Assembly: GCF_016924645.1 (NCBI RefSeq)
Contig: NZ_JAFFJV010000001.1
Coordinates: forward strand, 186,001-250,000
Source: Rufibacter psychrotolerans
GTDB lineage: Bacteria > Bacteroidota > Bacteroidia > Cytophagales > Hymenobacteraceae
Direction: 5' to 3'
Length of the DNA: 64,000 bases
This document shows positions 1 through 7,564 of this stretch, one piece after another (the stretch's first letter is position 1; each line of letters begins with the position of its first letter). The notes under the pieces are model-generated. The model saw only the letters and a list, made by a program, of their open reading frames with translations, ran no database searches and was not told the DNA's origin. A program made the translations under genes and the position numbers.

Positions 1-45
1 CGGGATGACCTCGTATTTATGTTTCTTATTCTTGAATTTTCTCAC
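1..45 (-). CDS. Possible N-terminal fragment of a leftward gene (partial)
   Basis: Read leftward from a GTG at 45, the sequence encodes MRKFKNKKHKYEVIP without a stop before the window edge. The peptide is strongly basic, as at the start of many nucleic-acid-binding proteins. A perfect Bacteroidota -7 element, TAATTTTG, reads leftward at 60-53, so a transcript would begin almost at the GTG and be nearly leaderless. I cannot name the family from 15 residues, and the frame could be chance. Confidence 0.3.
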   Translation of the reverse strand, partial: MRKFKNKKHKYEVIP

Positions 46-347
46 GATGCCGCAAAATTACAAAGAAAACTCTGCACCAGGGCGTTTTCCGGCAAATGCG
101 TTTCTAGGGAGTTTTCAGGAAGTGGGCCCTAAAACTAGATTTGGGGTAATTCAGGACTAGTGCAGGAAAAGAAACCATCGCCATTAGCCTATTAGGCAGT
201 GAACTCCTTTTTGTACAGGTGCTGCGTTTCTGGGCTCTTTTCCGGAAAACAGGCCTTTAAGAGTACCTCAGGTAGTGAAGAGGCGGGCGGTGCAGAAACT
301 TGTTGTAGATTTGCGAACGGCTGCCCTTCAGCGGCCCAAGAAGGCAC
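46..347. other. Spacer with degenerate palindromes and the promoter of the SDR gene
   Basis: No credible gene. It holds one fairly complete copy of the scattered ~36-bp palindrome family (about 224-260, core TTTTCCGGAAAA) and a half copy near 107-136. The TAGATTTG promoter element lies at 306-313. Confidence 0.6.
306..313 (+). promoter_or_regulatory. -7 promoter element TAGATTTG
   Basis: A perfect match to the Bacteroidota TAnnTTTG element, 34 nt before the ATG at 348. No clear -33 TTTG is seen at the usual distance, and no CAGGATA direct repeat precedes it. This separates the gene from the saccharide-utilisation regulon further right. Confidence 0.5.
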
Positions 348-1154
348 ATGAAAGATAAAGTTGTCATTATCACCGGCGGATCGTCGGGCATTGGGCGGGC
401 CTGCGCCCTGGCGTTCGGGCGGGCCGGCGCGAAAATCGTGATCTCGGCGCGTAACACGCAGAAACTGCAGGAAGTGGGTCAGGAACTGGAGGCCGCTGGC
501 GTGGAGTATCTGGCCGTGACCGGCGATGTCAGCCTAGAGGAAGATTGCCGTAGGCTGATAGACGAAACCGTGGCCCGGTTCGGGAAGATAGACGTGATGC
601 TAAACAACGCGGGCATCTCTATGCGGGCGCTTTTCCAGGACGTGGATTTGGACGTGATCCGGCAGTTGATGGACATCAATTTCTGGGGAACCGTGTACTG
701 CACCAAATTCGCGCTGCCGTACCTGCTCAACTCCAAAGGATCGGTGATTGGCGTGTCTTCCATTGCGGGTTACCAGGGCTTGCCCGGCCGCACCGGCTAC
801 TCGGCCTCTAAATTTGCGATGCAGGGATTCCTGGGCGCCCTCCGCACCGAAACGCTGCACCAGGGCCTGCACGTGATGATCGCCTGCCCCGGTTTTACCG
901 CCTCCAACATCCGCAACACCGCCCTGTCCGCTGACGGCAGCCAGCAGGGAGAATCGCCGCGTGATGAAGCCAAGATGATGACCGCCGAGGAAGTGGCCGA
1001 CCGTATTCTGGAAGCTACCCGCAAGCGCAAGCGCGAACTGGTCCTCACCACGCAGGGAAAACTGGCGGTATTGTTGGGCAAGTTTCTGCCCGGCCTAACG
1101 GATAAGTTGGTCTACAACCAGATGAAGAAAGAGCCTAATTCGCCGTTCAAGTAA
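348..1154 (+). CDS. SDR family NAD(P)-dependent oxidoreductase
   Basis: A classical short-chain dehydrogenase of 268 aa. The Rossmann glycine motif TGGSSGIG is at residues 9-16, the NNAG motif follows, a serine-rich strand (GVSSIAGYQG) precedes the active site, and the catalytic pair is Y151/K155 in YSASK. No signal peptide, so cytoplasmic. The C-terminal region is longer than in minimal SDRs and ends with a basic and hydrophobic stretch (KRKRELVLTT, LAVLLGKFLPGL), as in the DHRS7/YqjQ-like subgroup. The ATG at 348 lies 34 nt after a good -7 element. The gene stands alone; an imperfect 36-bp palindrome after its stop separates it from the convergent SH3 gene. The substrate cannot be inferred. 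Confidence 0.9.
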   Translation: MKDKVVIITGGSSGIGRACALAFGRAGAKIVISARNTQKLQEVGQELEAAGVEYLAVTGDVSLEEDCRRLIDETVARFGKIDVMLNNAGISMRALFQDVDLDVIRQLMDINFWGTVYCTKFALPYLLNSKGSVIGVSSIAGYQGLPGRTGYSASKFAMQGFLGALRTETLHQGLHVMIACPGFTASNIRNTALSADGSQQGESPRDEAKMMTAEEVADRILEATRKRKRELVLTTQGKLAVLLGKFLPGLTDKLVYNQMKKEPNSPFK

Positions 1155-1157
1155 ACT

Positions 1158-1193
1158 GTTTGGGGGCTGTTTTCCGGAAATCAGCTCCCAAAC
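1158..1193. terminator. 36-bp palindrome between convergent genes
   Basis: Arms 1158-1169 and 1182-1193 pair over 12 bp with one G-T wobble around a TTTTCCGGAAA-type core. It sits 4 nt after one stop and 10 nt before the stop of the convergent gene, the place of a bidirectional terminator. It lacks a long T tail and belongs to the scattered palindrome family of this window, so the terminator role is inference. Confidence 0.5.
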
Positions 1194-1203
1194 GGTGGTA
1201 CTC

Positions 1204-1962
1204 TCATTCCTGGTCTTCCAAGGGCTGGGGCAGCAGGAGCAGGTTGTTTTTTCTGATGTAAGCCGGCTGGCCTTTCCATTCAATCTGGTACCAGATATCT
1301 TCCTGGCCCAGGATGTTCACCTTGTGGCCGGTGCCCACCGAGGCCACCAGGCCCGCCCCCGCCGATGGGGCGTTCATGATGGGCACGTTGCCGTTCTGGA
1401 TAATGCCCTGCTGGTCCAGGGTAAGAAAGTTGGCAAAGTAGAAGATAAAGCCCAGGTAGCCCAGGAAACCAACCATGGCCTCAGAGCTGATGGGTTTCTT
1501 CTTCAGCCATCGCCTAACCAGCAGCGTCATGGCAATAACCGCCCCGGCCAGCAACAATTCCAGAATCTTGGAGTAATATTTATAGAACTGGGTTTTGAAG
1601 AAATCCCAGTCGGTGTACTCGTAGCCCGAGAGGTGCTGCTGCAGGCCCACTTCCTCCATTTTCCGGAGGACAGACCTGCTGGGGCTCTTGCTGTAGAACA
1701 GCTGCAGGTAGAGCATGGAGTGGGTGTATTGCTGCAGGCCCTCATGGATGTAAGCCATTTTCAACAGCATCTGGGGGGAGTAGATTCTGTTTTGGGCCAG
1801 GAGCTTCTCGTAGATCTCCAAGGCTTGGGTGTATTGGTGGTGCGCGTACAAAGAATCTGCCTTGCTGAGCAGCTGAGTAGGTTCTTGAGCCTGAAGCGGT
1901 TGCGCAGGGAAGAACAAAACGGCCCAAAAAAGAAGAGATAATTTGCGAAAAATGTTTGGCAT
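1204..1962 (-). CDS. TPR and SH3-domain membrane protein (BatE-like)
   Basis: A 252-aa protein. An N-terminal signal peptide (about residues 5-25, ending LQAQ) is followed by TPR-like helices (LLSKADSLYAHHQYTQALEIYEKLL and the next repeat, to about residue 95). Two membrane segments follow (about 134-155 and 165-185), then a C-terminal bacterial SH3 domain (about 200-245, with IWYQIEWKGQPAYIRKNNL). This resembles BatE-type proteins of Bacteroidota, where TPR and SH3 modules mediate protein contacts at the envelope. No Bat-operon neighbours are visible, so the role is open. The start ATG at 1962 is preceded by a leftward TACCTTTG at 2024-2017. A long open frame on the opposite strand is an antisense shadow. 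Confidence 0.8.
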   Translation of the reverse strand: MPNIFRKLSLLFWAVLFFPAQPLQAQEPTQLLSKADSLYAHHQYTQALEIYEKLLAQNRIYSPQMLLKMAYIHEGLQQYTHSMLYLQLFYSKSPSRSVLRKMEEVGLQQHLSGYEYTDWDFFKTQFYKYYSKILELLLAGAVIAMTLLVRRWLKKKPISSEAMVGFLGYLGFIFYFANFLTLDQQGIIQNGNVPIMNAPSAGAGLVASVGTGHKVNILGQEDIWYQIEWKGQPAYIRKNNLLLLPQPLEDQE

Positions 1963-1986
1963 TTACAGAAAGGGGTTATACTTTTG
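1955..1986 (+). promoter_or_regulatory. Promoter of the tRNA-Lys pair
   Basis: TTTG at 1955-1958 and TACTTTTG at 1979-1986 are 20 nt apart, a textbook -33/-7 pair for the Bacteroidota primary sigma factor. It lies 44 nt before the first mature tRNA and overlaps the start region of the divergent SH3 gene. Confidence 0.7.
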
Positions 1987-2016
1987 CATCGCAATTAAGG
2001 GAAACGCCCTTACAAG

Positions 2017-2024
2017 CAAAGGTA
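2017..2024 (-). promoter_or_regulatory. -7 element TACCTTTG for the leftward SH3 gene
   Basis: A perfect TAnnTTTG match on the minus strand, 54 nt before the ATG at 1962. It lies immediately beside the tRNA gene, so the two divergent promoters overlap. Confidence 0.5.
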
Positions 2025-2030
2025 GTAAAA

Positions 2031-2103
2031 GATTCCGTAGCTCAGCTGGTAGAGCAATACACTTTTAATGTATGGGTCCTGGGTTCGAATCCCAGCGGGA
2101 TCA
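2031..2103 (+). tRNA. tRNA-Lys (anticodon TTT)
   Basis: A 73-nt cloverleaf. The acceptor GATTCCG pairs with CGGGATC (one T-G wobble). The anticodon stem ATACA/TGTAT holds the loop CTTTTAA with anticodon TTT at 2064-2066. GGTTCGAATCC forms the T arm, and the discriminator base is A. No encoded CCA: the next bases are CTGG. Confidence 0.97.
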
Positions 2104-2112
2104 CTGGATTAC

Positions 2113-2150
2113 AAAAGCCTTTCCGGCTTACGGGCGGAGAGGCTTTTTTT
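2113..2150 (+). terminator. Rho-independent terminator after the first tRNA-Lys
   Basis: A 13-bp stem (2113-2125 with 2135-2147, one T-G wobble) closes on a 9-nt loop and ends in a run of T. It sits between the two tRNA genes, so either transcription stops partially here or the second tRNA has its own promoter. Confidence 0.85.
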
Positions 2151-2169
2151 ACCACCTTCAATTTTTTCT

Positions 2170-2242
2170 GATTCTGTAGCTCAGCTGGTAGAGCAATACA
2201 CTTTTAATGTATGGGTCCTGGGTTCGAATCCCAGCGGGATCA
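2170..2242 (+). tRNA. tRNA-Lys (anticodon TTT), second copy
   Basis: Identical to the copy at 2031 except for C to T at acceptor position 6, which changes a C-G pair to a T-G wobble. The anticodon loop CTTTTAA is the same. The CTT lysine anticodon is not seen in the window. Confidence 0.97.
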
Positions 2243-2255
2243 CTCCTCTTTTACG

Positions 2256-2290
2256 AAAACCGTCCTAAAAACGCTTAGGACGGTTTTTTT
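2256..2290 (+). terminator. Rho-independent terminator after the second tRNA-Lys
   Basis: A perfect 13-bp stem (2256-2268 with 2275-2287), 6-nt loop AAACGC, then T residues to 2290. Confidence 0.9.
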
Positions 2291-2424
2291 ATGCCCATCA
2301 CGCAGAAGTCTCATTTCACCTTCCTGCCCCGCCCCTATGCCCACGCGGTCCACAGCCTGCCCTTGTCTGCTTCCGCAGAGAATTCCATTTTCTTTTACTG
2401 CCAGTTCTGCCCCGGGTAGGACTA

Positions 2425-2469
2425 CCGGATACAACAGGATAGTTTCATAAAGCAGATCATGTAGCTTCA
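2425..2469 (+). promoter_or_regulatory. Direct-repeat promoter module (deoxysugar operon)
   Basis: CCGGATA (2425-2431) and CAGGATA (2435-2441) are half-sites 10 bp apart. After 20 nt comes the -7-like TAGCTTCA (2462-2469). This is one of twelve 45-bp modules with identical spacing. It lies 70 nt before the ATG at 2540 and should drive the operon 2540-8350. Confidence 0.75.
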
Positions 2470-2539
2470 GCCAGCTATTGGCCTTGCCACGCACGGCAGC
2501 TTGCCTGCCCCGCCAATGGCAGCACAAAGAAGCTTTTAC

Positions 2540-3631
2540 ATGGACAGACGCAGATTCTTACAACTAAGCACCATCACGCCTTTGCTCCTGGCGGGCGTAG
2601 GGCCGGCGGCCTGGGCAGCGCCAGACCCGGGAGACAAAGCTGCGTCAGACTTCAGCAAGCGGCTCAGGCCGGTAGGCCGAATCCTGGAGACCGAAGGCTA
2701 CTACGTGTGGGGCACCAGCCCCATCCTGGGCACCGACGGGAAGGTGCATGTCTTCTACTCCCGGTGGAAGTCTGACAAAGGCATGGGCGGCTGGATCAAC
2801 CGCTCAGAAATAGCCCACGCCGTGGCAGACACCCCCGAGTCGCCGTTTGAGTACGTTTCCACGGTGCTGGCGCCCCGGGGAGAGGGCCACTGGGACGGCA
2901 CCACCTGCCATAACCCCCACATCAAGCTGGTAGACGGCAAGTACTGCCTGTTTTACATGGGCAATTCTAACCGGAAAACCGATACCAAACGCATCGGGCT
3001 GGCCGTGGCCGATTCACTCTTCGGCCCGTGGGAGCGGCCCGACCAGCCGTTGCTGGAGGCCGGCAACGCCGGGGCCTGGGACGACCACTGCACCTCTAAC
3101 CCTACCTTCTTAAAGCACCCCAGCGGCAAGTACTGGCTCTACTACAAATCCTGGAACACGGCGGAGTACGAGAACTACACCAACCCCAAGATAAGGGGCA
3201 ACCGCAAGTACGGCCTGGCCATTGCCGATGCGCTGCAGGGCCCTTACCGGCGCTACCAGGGCAACCCCATCATTGATTACTCCGGCCGGGGCAACAACAT
3301 CCAGGCCGAGGACGGGTACGTGTGGTACGAAGGCGGAAAGTACAAAATGCTGATGCGCGACATGGGCATCTACAACCACCAGTACGGGCTCTACCTGGAG
3401 TCAAAGAACGGCATTAAGTGGAGCGAGCCCAAAATAGCCTATTACCAGACCGACCATTACTTCGGCCAGTCACCGGCTCCCAAGCATCTATCCAAGTACG
3501 GCCGGTTTGAAAGGCCGCAGCTCCTGTTGCAAGATGAGCGACCCACGCATCTTTTCCTGGCCTCGCAGGGCGGCAGATACATGACCTCCAGTGCGTTTGT
3601 TTTTCAGGTAATTCCGGAAAATCACCCCTAA
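2540..3631 (+). CDS. Exported five-bladed beta-propeller glycoside hydrolase (GH43/GH117-like)
   Basis: The ATG at 2540 gives a 363-aa protein starting MDRRRFLQLS, a twin-arginine signal, with a hydrophobic core and a probable cleavage after AWA; this decides the start over one 39 nt upstream. The body shows propeller-type repeats: GTSPILGTDGKVHVFYSRW, HNPHIKLVDGKYCLFYMGN, SNPTFLKHPSGKYWLYYKSW, EDGYVWYEGGKYKMLMRD. Each blade ends in a short aromatic strand, as in GH43, GH32 and GH117 glycosidases. The likely role is release of a terminal sugar from pectic side chains in the periplasm. It is first in an operon with a FucP permease 48 nt downstream, which suggests the released sugar is a 6-deoxyhexose. 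The exact family is not certain. Confidence 0.75.
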   Translation: MDRRRFLQLSTITPLLLAGVGPAAWAAPDPGDKAASDFSKRLRPVGRILETEGYYVWGTSPILGTDGKVHVFYSRWKSDKGMGGWINRSEIAHAVADTPESPFEYVSTVLAPRGEGHWDGTTCHNPHIKLVDGKYCLFYMGNSNRKTDTKRIGLAVADSLFGPWERPDQPLLEAGNAGAWDDHCTSNPTFLKHPSGKYWLYYKSWNTAEYENYTNPKIRGNRKYGLAIADALQGPYRRYQGNPIIDYSGRGNNIQAEDGYVWYEGGKYKMLMRDMGIYNHQYGLYLESKNGIKWSEPKIAYYQTDHYFGQSPAPKHLSKYGRFERPQLLLQDERPTHLFLASQGGRYMTSSAFVFQVIPENHP

Positions 3632-3679
3632 AATGCACGCCACCCAATACCCGCGTACCTGTACCTAAAAATCAGCCAG

Positions 3680-4966
3680 ATGGAAGTTTACACCTCAATT
3701 GCCGTAACCCCCAAAAAAGCAAATTACCTGTACCCCCTGGTGCTGGTGGTGTCGCTTTTCTTCCTGTGGGGATTTGCCCATAACCTGAACCCTATCCTGA
3801 TCCCGCACCTCAAGAAAGCCTGCCAACTCACCGATCTGCAATCGGCTTTCATTGACTCGGCCTTTTTCATCGCCTATTTTGTCATGGCCTTGCCGGCGGG
3901 GTTCTTTATGAAGAAATACGGCTATAAGAGCGGCATCCTGGTGGGTTTGCTGCTGTTTGCCCTGGGAGCCTTTCTGTTCTTCCCGGCGGCGGAAACCCGC
4001 ATGTTCAGCTTTTTTCTGCTGGCCCTTTTTGTGATTGCCAGCGGCCTCACCTTTCTGGAAACGGCGGCCAACCCTTACGTCAATGCCTTGGGAGCGGCCG
4101 AAACCTCTACCCAGCGCCTTAATTTTGCGCAGTCGTTCAACGGTCTGGCTGCCACGCTGGCGCCCCTGCTGGGCGGTATTTTCATCCTTTCGGGGACAGA
4201 CCTGACCCAAGCCGAATTCCAGCAGATGTCTGCCCAGGAGGTGGAACGTTACCTTACCGCCGAGGCGAAATCGGTGCAGGTGCCTTACCTGCTCATTGGG
4301 GCGGTGGTCCTGGCGGTGGCCTTGCTGCTGTGGCGTACCCGGTTGCCCCGCATCCAGGAGGAGGAAGCCGGTTCCTCAGGGAAAACAGGCTCCCTTTTCA
4401 AGGAGAAGAACCTGATGCGGGGAGTGATGGCGCAGTTTTTTTACATTGGGGCGCAGGTGGGCATTGCCAGCTTCTTCATCCGGTTTGCCTTCTTCTCGGC
4501 GGGTATTCCAGAAAAGTCGGCGGCCATGTACTTGTCGGGCGCGTTGCTGGCCTTTATGGTGGGGCGCTTTGCCGGCACTTTCCTGATGCGGTTCATCATG
4601 CCGCATCGGCTGCTGGCCTTGTACAGCCTGGCCAATGTGCTCTTGCTGGCGGTAGCCGTTGTGAGCCAGGGCATGTTCAGCATCTACGCCTTGATTGTGG
4701 TGCAGTTCTTCATGTCCATCATGTTCCCCACCATATTTTCCCTGAGCCTGAAAGGTTTGGGCCATAGGACCAAAGAGGCTTCCTCACTTCTTATTATGTC
4801 CATTGTGGGTGGGGCCATCCTGCCGGTCTTCATGGGCAAGATCTCAGACATGTTCAGCATTCAGGTGGCGTATCTGGTGCCGGCGTTGTGCTTCCTGTTT
4901 GTGTTGTACTTTGCGCTACGGGCTACCAACCCTAAGAAAGCTGACCTGGTGCGGGGGCGTTCCTAA
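3680..4966 (+). CDS. fucP: L-fucose:H+ symporter-type sugar MFS permease
   Basis: A 428-aa major facilitator with about 12 hydrophobic helices. FucP-family signatures include FFLWGFAHNLNPILIPHLKKACQL in helix 1 and its loop, an acidic DSAFFIAYF in helix 2, KYGYKSGILVGL after it, and FLETAANPYVNALG in helix 4. FucP imports L-fucose with a proton; close relatives take glucose, galactose or other sugars. Here the next genes encode a non-phosphorylating deoxysugar pathway, so L-fucose is the first guess and L-rhamnose an alternative. The 48-nt gap from the glycosidase and 117-nt gap to the next SDR suggest one operon. Confidence 0.88.
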   Translation: MEVYTSIAVTPKKANYLYPLVLVVSLFFLWGFAHNLNPILIPHLKKACQLTDLQSAFIDSAFFIAYFVMALPAGFFMKKYGYKSGILVGLLLFALGAFLFFPAAETRMFSFFLLALFVIASGLTFLETAANPYVNALGAAETSTQRLNFAQSFNGLAATLAPLLGGIFILSGTDLTQAEFQQMSAQEVERYLTAEAKSVQVPYLLIGAVVLAVALLLWRTRLPRIQEEEAGSSGKTGSLFKEKNLMRGVMAQFFYIGAQVGIASFFIRFAFFSAGIPEKSAAMYLSGALLAFMVGRFAGTFLMRFIMPHRLLALYSLANVLLLAVAVVSQGMFSIYALIVVQFFMSIMFPTIFSLSLKGLGHRTKEASSLLIMSIVGGAILPVFMGKISDMFSIQVAYLVPALCFLFVLYFALRATNPKKADLVRGRS

Positions 4967-5083
4967 ATTACTGCCCCAGGCTTTGGAGGGTTGGGGCCGT
5001 GCTTGGGAATAGCGTTGGGGAGCCCGGGCCTGCCCCGCCGGTTTGTAGTGAATTGATCATGCGTTATCGTCTTTAAATAAGAA

Positions 5084-5848
5084 ATGTTCAGATTAGCAGG
5101 TAAGAGCGCCGTAGTGACCGGTGGCGGAAGTGGCATTGGAAGAGCCATCGCGCAGTTGTTTGCCCAGCAAGGGGCACACGTCCATGTCCTGGATTTGCAG
5201 GAAGAAGCGGCAAGTGAGACAGCAGACGCCATCAGGGCAGCCGGCGGGGCAGCCCAGGGCCACCGCTGCGATGTCAGCAGCCAGGCCGAGGTGCAGCGTG
5301 TCTTCAGCGCCATTCCACAGGTGGATATTCTGGTCAATAATGCGGGCATCGCGCACGTGGGAAACCTGGAAAAGACCTCAGAAACAGACCTCGACAGGGT
5401 GTACCAGGTGAACGTGAAGGGAGCCTATACCTGCATGCTGGCCGCCGTTCAGCAAATGAAGCAGCAGGGTGGGGGCGTCATCCTGAACTTGGCTTCCATT
5501 GCCGCCCTGGTGGGCATTCCAGACCGGTTTGCGTACTCCATGAGCAAAGGCGCCATCCATGCCATGACCATGTCGGTGGCCAAAGATTACCTGGCCTCTA
5601 ATATCAGGTGCAACAGCATTTCGCCGGCCCGGGTGCACACACCCTTTGTAGACGGCTTTCTGGCCAAAAACTACCCCGGCAATGAGGCAGCGATGTTTGA
5701 GAAACTCTCCAAGACGCAACCCATCGGGCGCATGGGCAAACCCGAAGAAGTGGCCGCGCTGGCCCTGTTCCTGTGCTCAGACGAGGCCGGGTTTATCACG
5801 GGCTGCGACTACCCCATAGACGGCGGCTTCACCAGACTCAACAATTAA
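5084..5848 (+). CDS. SDR dehydrogenase, probable 2-keto-3-deoxy-L-fuconate (or -rhamnonate) dehydrogenase
   Basis: A 254-aa cytoplasmic SDR. TGGGSGIG is at residues 12-19; D37 at the end of strand 2 predicts NAD rather than NADP; NNAG follows; catalytic Y151/K155 are in YSMSK. The C-terminal FITGCDYPIDGGF closes the fold. It matches the SDRs that oxidise the C4 hydroxyl of 2-keto-3-deoxy-L-fuconate in oxidative fucose catabolism. The assignment rests mainly on its place directly before an FAH-family diketo-acid hydrolase (39-nt gap) and beside a lactonase, the order seen in such clusters. Without that context only a general SDR call would stand. Confidence 0.75.
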   Translation: MFRLAGKSAVVTGGGSGIGRAIAQLFAQQGAHVHVLDLQEEAASETADAIRAAGGAAQGHRCDVSSQAEVQRVFSAIPQVDILVNNAGIAHVGNLEKTSETDLDRVYQVNVKGAYTCMLAAVQQMKQQGGGVILNLASIAALVGIPDRFAYSMSKGAIHAMTMSVAKDYLASNIRCNSISPARVHTPFVDGFLAKNYPGNEAAMFEKLSKTQPIGRMGKPEEVAALALFLCSDEAGFITGCDYPIDGGFTRLNN

Positions 5849-5887
5849 CCAGGGGGGCAAGCAGTCTCCCTTACACATAGCAATCAC

Positions 5888-6745
5888 ATGAAATTAATCA
5901 GATTTGGCCAGGCCGGGCAGGAAAAGCCCGGGGTTATCCTCCAGGATACCTTCTATGACGTGTCGGGGTTTGGCGAAGAGTACAATGAGCAGTTCTTTGC
6001 CACCGGAGGCCTGGCGCGCCTGGCCAACTACGTGCAGGAACAGGAAGGGAAACTGCCCCAGGTAGACCCCCAGACCAGACTGGGCAGCCCGGTAGCCCGT
6101 CCGTCTAAAATTGTATGCATCGGGCTCAACTTTGCCGACCACGCCCGGGAAACCGGAGCAAAGCACCCCGAGGAGCCGGTTATCTTCTTTAAAGCCACCA
6201 CTGCCCTCACCGGACCCAACGACCACGTCATGATTCCCCGCGGCTCTGAGAAAACCGATTGGGAAGTGGAACTGGCCCTGGTCATTGGGCAGCAAGCCAG
6301 CTACGTAAGTGAAGCAGAGGCCCTGGACTACGTGGCGGGCTATTGCCTGCACAACGACGTGTCTGAGCGGGCTTTCCAGCTGGAGCGCGGCGGCACCTGG
6401 GACAAAGGCAAAGGCTGCGACACATTTGCCCCCTTAGGGCCCTTTCTGGCTACCAAAGAGGAAATCCAGGATGTCAATAACCTGGGCATGTGGTTGAAGG
6501 TGAACGGGGAGCTCATGCAGAACGGCAACACCGCTGACCTGATTTTCAAAATCCCGCATCTGGTGTCGTACGTGAGCCAGTTCATGACGCTGCTGCCCGG
6601 AGACATCATCTCCACTGGTACGCCGGCCGGGGTGGGCCTGGCCCTCAACCCGCCGCGTTACCTGCAACCCGGCGACGTGGTAGAACTAGGCATTGAAGGG
6701 CTGGGCAGTTCCCGGCAACAGGTGGTGGCCTATGGGCAGGATTGA
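5888..6745 (+). CDS. Fumarylacetoacetate-hydrolase-family protein, probable 2,4-diketo-3-deoxy-L-fuconate hydrolase
   Basis: A 285-aa FAH-fold enzyme. The N-terminal ~70 residues are the small domain (MKLIRFGQAGQEKPGV). The catalytic domain starts at KIVCIGLNFADHARE and carries the metal-ligand region DWEVELALVIG (D124, E126, E128), then GYCLHNDVSERAFQ, and ends with PGDIISTGTPAGVG. In the non-phosphorylating L-fucose and L-rhamnose routes this family splits the 2,4-diketo-3-deoxy acid to pyruvate and L-lactate. The reading frame overlaps the next gene by 14 nt, so the two are translationally coupled. A generic 5-carboxymethyl-2-hydroxymuconate-type role is excluded only by context. Confidence 0.82.
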   Translation: MKLIRFGQAGQEKPGVILQDTFYDVSGFGEEYNEQFFATGGLARLANYVQEQEGKLPQVDPQTRLGSPVARPSKIVCIGLNFADHARETGAKHPEEPVIFFKATTALTGPNDHVMIPRGSEKTDWEVELALVIGQQASYVSEAEALDYVAGYCLHNDVSERAFQLERGGTWDKGKGCDTFAPLGPFLATKEEIQDVNNLGMWLKVNGELMQNGNTADLIFKIPHLVSYVSQFMTLLPGDIISTGTPAGVGLALNPPRYLQPGDVVELGIEGLGSSRQQVVAYGQD

Positions 6746-7559
6746 CGCCCACCAGCATTTCTGGCGCTACCGCCCTGACCGTGATACCTGGATCACCGAA
6801 GAGATGGCGGTGCTCCGGCAAGACTTCCTGCCCCAGGACCTACAGCCGCTGTTAGCAGCGGCCGGGTTGGAGGGGTGCGTGGCGGTACAGGCTTCCAGTG
6901 ACGACACTGCTTTTCTGCTGGAGAATGCCCGCAGGCACCCCTTTATCAAAGGCGTGGTGGGATGGGTAGATTTCCTGGCAGAAAACCTGGGGGAGCAGCT
7001 GGAGCACCTTCGGCAGTATGGACACCTGAAAGGCTTTAGGCATGTGCTGCAAAGCGAACCAGACCGGGACTTTATGCTGCGGGAGCCTTTCATGCGGGGC
7101 ATCGGCCAACTACAGCCCTACGGGTTTACCTATGACCTCCTCATCTACCAGGACCAACTCCCGGCTACCTTGGCGTTCGTGAAGGCTTTCCCCAACCAAC
7201 CCTTCGTCTTAGATCACCTGGCCAAACCCAGTATCAAGGCGCAGCTTATCCGGGACTGGGCCCGGGACATCAGGAAACTGGCCGAGCAGGAGCACGTTTG
7301 CTGCAAAGTCTCCGGCATGGTCACCGAAGCCGACTGGCAGCACTGGACTTACGAGGATTTTGTGCCATATCTGGAAGTGGTAGTGGAGGCCTTTGGCGTT
7401 AACCGCATCCTGTACGGCTCAGATTGGCCAGTGTGTTTGCTGGCCGGTTCTTACCACCGGGTACTGGGCCTGGTGGAGCGCTATTTCGCCGGGTTCAGCC
7501 CCGCCGAACAGGACGCTATCTTCGGGGGAAACGCCACCCGTTTTTACAAGCTAACCTAA
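6732..7559 (+). CDS. Amidohydrolase-family lactonase, probable L-fuconolactonase (or L-rhamnonolactonase)
   Basis: From the ATG at 6732 a 275-aa cytoplasmic protein starts MGRIDAHQHFW, the HxH metal motif (H7, H9) at the usual position right after the start. This choice removes a 13-residue extension that only reads through the end of the FAH gene. The fold continues with VAVQASSDDTAFLL, FVLDHLAKPSI and the terminal catalytic aspartate in YGSDWPV (D231). This is the amidohydrolase-2 type that opens sugar-acid lactones. The family contains both L-fucono- and L-rhamnono-lactonases, and sequence alone does not separate them. The start lies inside the FAH gene (14-nt overlap); only 5 nt separate its stop from the next SDR. 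Confidence 0.8.
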   Translation: MGRIDAHQHFWRYRPDRDTWITEEMAVLRQDFLPQDLQPLLAAAGLEGCVAVQASSDDTAFLLENARRHPFIKGVVGWVDFLAENLGEQLEHLRQYGHLKGFRHVLQSEPDRDFMLREPFMRGIGQLQPYGFTYDLLIYQDQLPATLAFVKAFPNQPFVLDHLAKPSIKAQLIRDWARDIRKLAEQEHVCCKVSGMVTEADWQHWTYEDFVPYLEVVVEAFGVNRILYGSDWPVCLLAGSYHRVLGLVERYFAGFSPAEQDAIFGGNATRFYKLT

Positions 7560-7564
7560 CCTTT

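Noticed and set aside
152..197. A CAGGATA-type promoter before the SDR at 348
   Set aside because: CAGGACT and CAGGAAA are 11 bp apart, not 10, match poorly, and no -7 element lies 20 nt further on.
1195..1941. 248-codon open frame on the plus strand over the SH3 gene
   Set aside because: The minus-strand reading has a signal peptide, TPR helices, two membrane segments and an SH3 domain; the plus reading has none and lacks a normal start.
2442..2452. The shared string GTTTCATAAAG at 2442 and at about 35791
   Set aside because: It lies between half-sites and -7 in one case and after the -7 in the other, so it has no consistent position and is probably chance.
6693..6731. Upstream start for the lactonase gene
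   Set aside because: The extra 13 residues precede the HxH motif that normally follows the start directly, and they merely read the end of the FAH gene in another frame.
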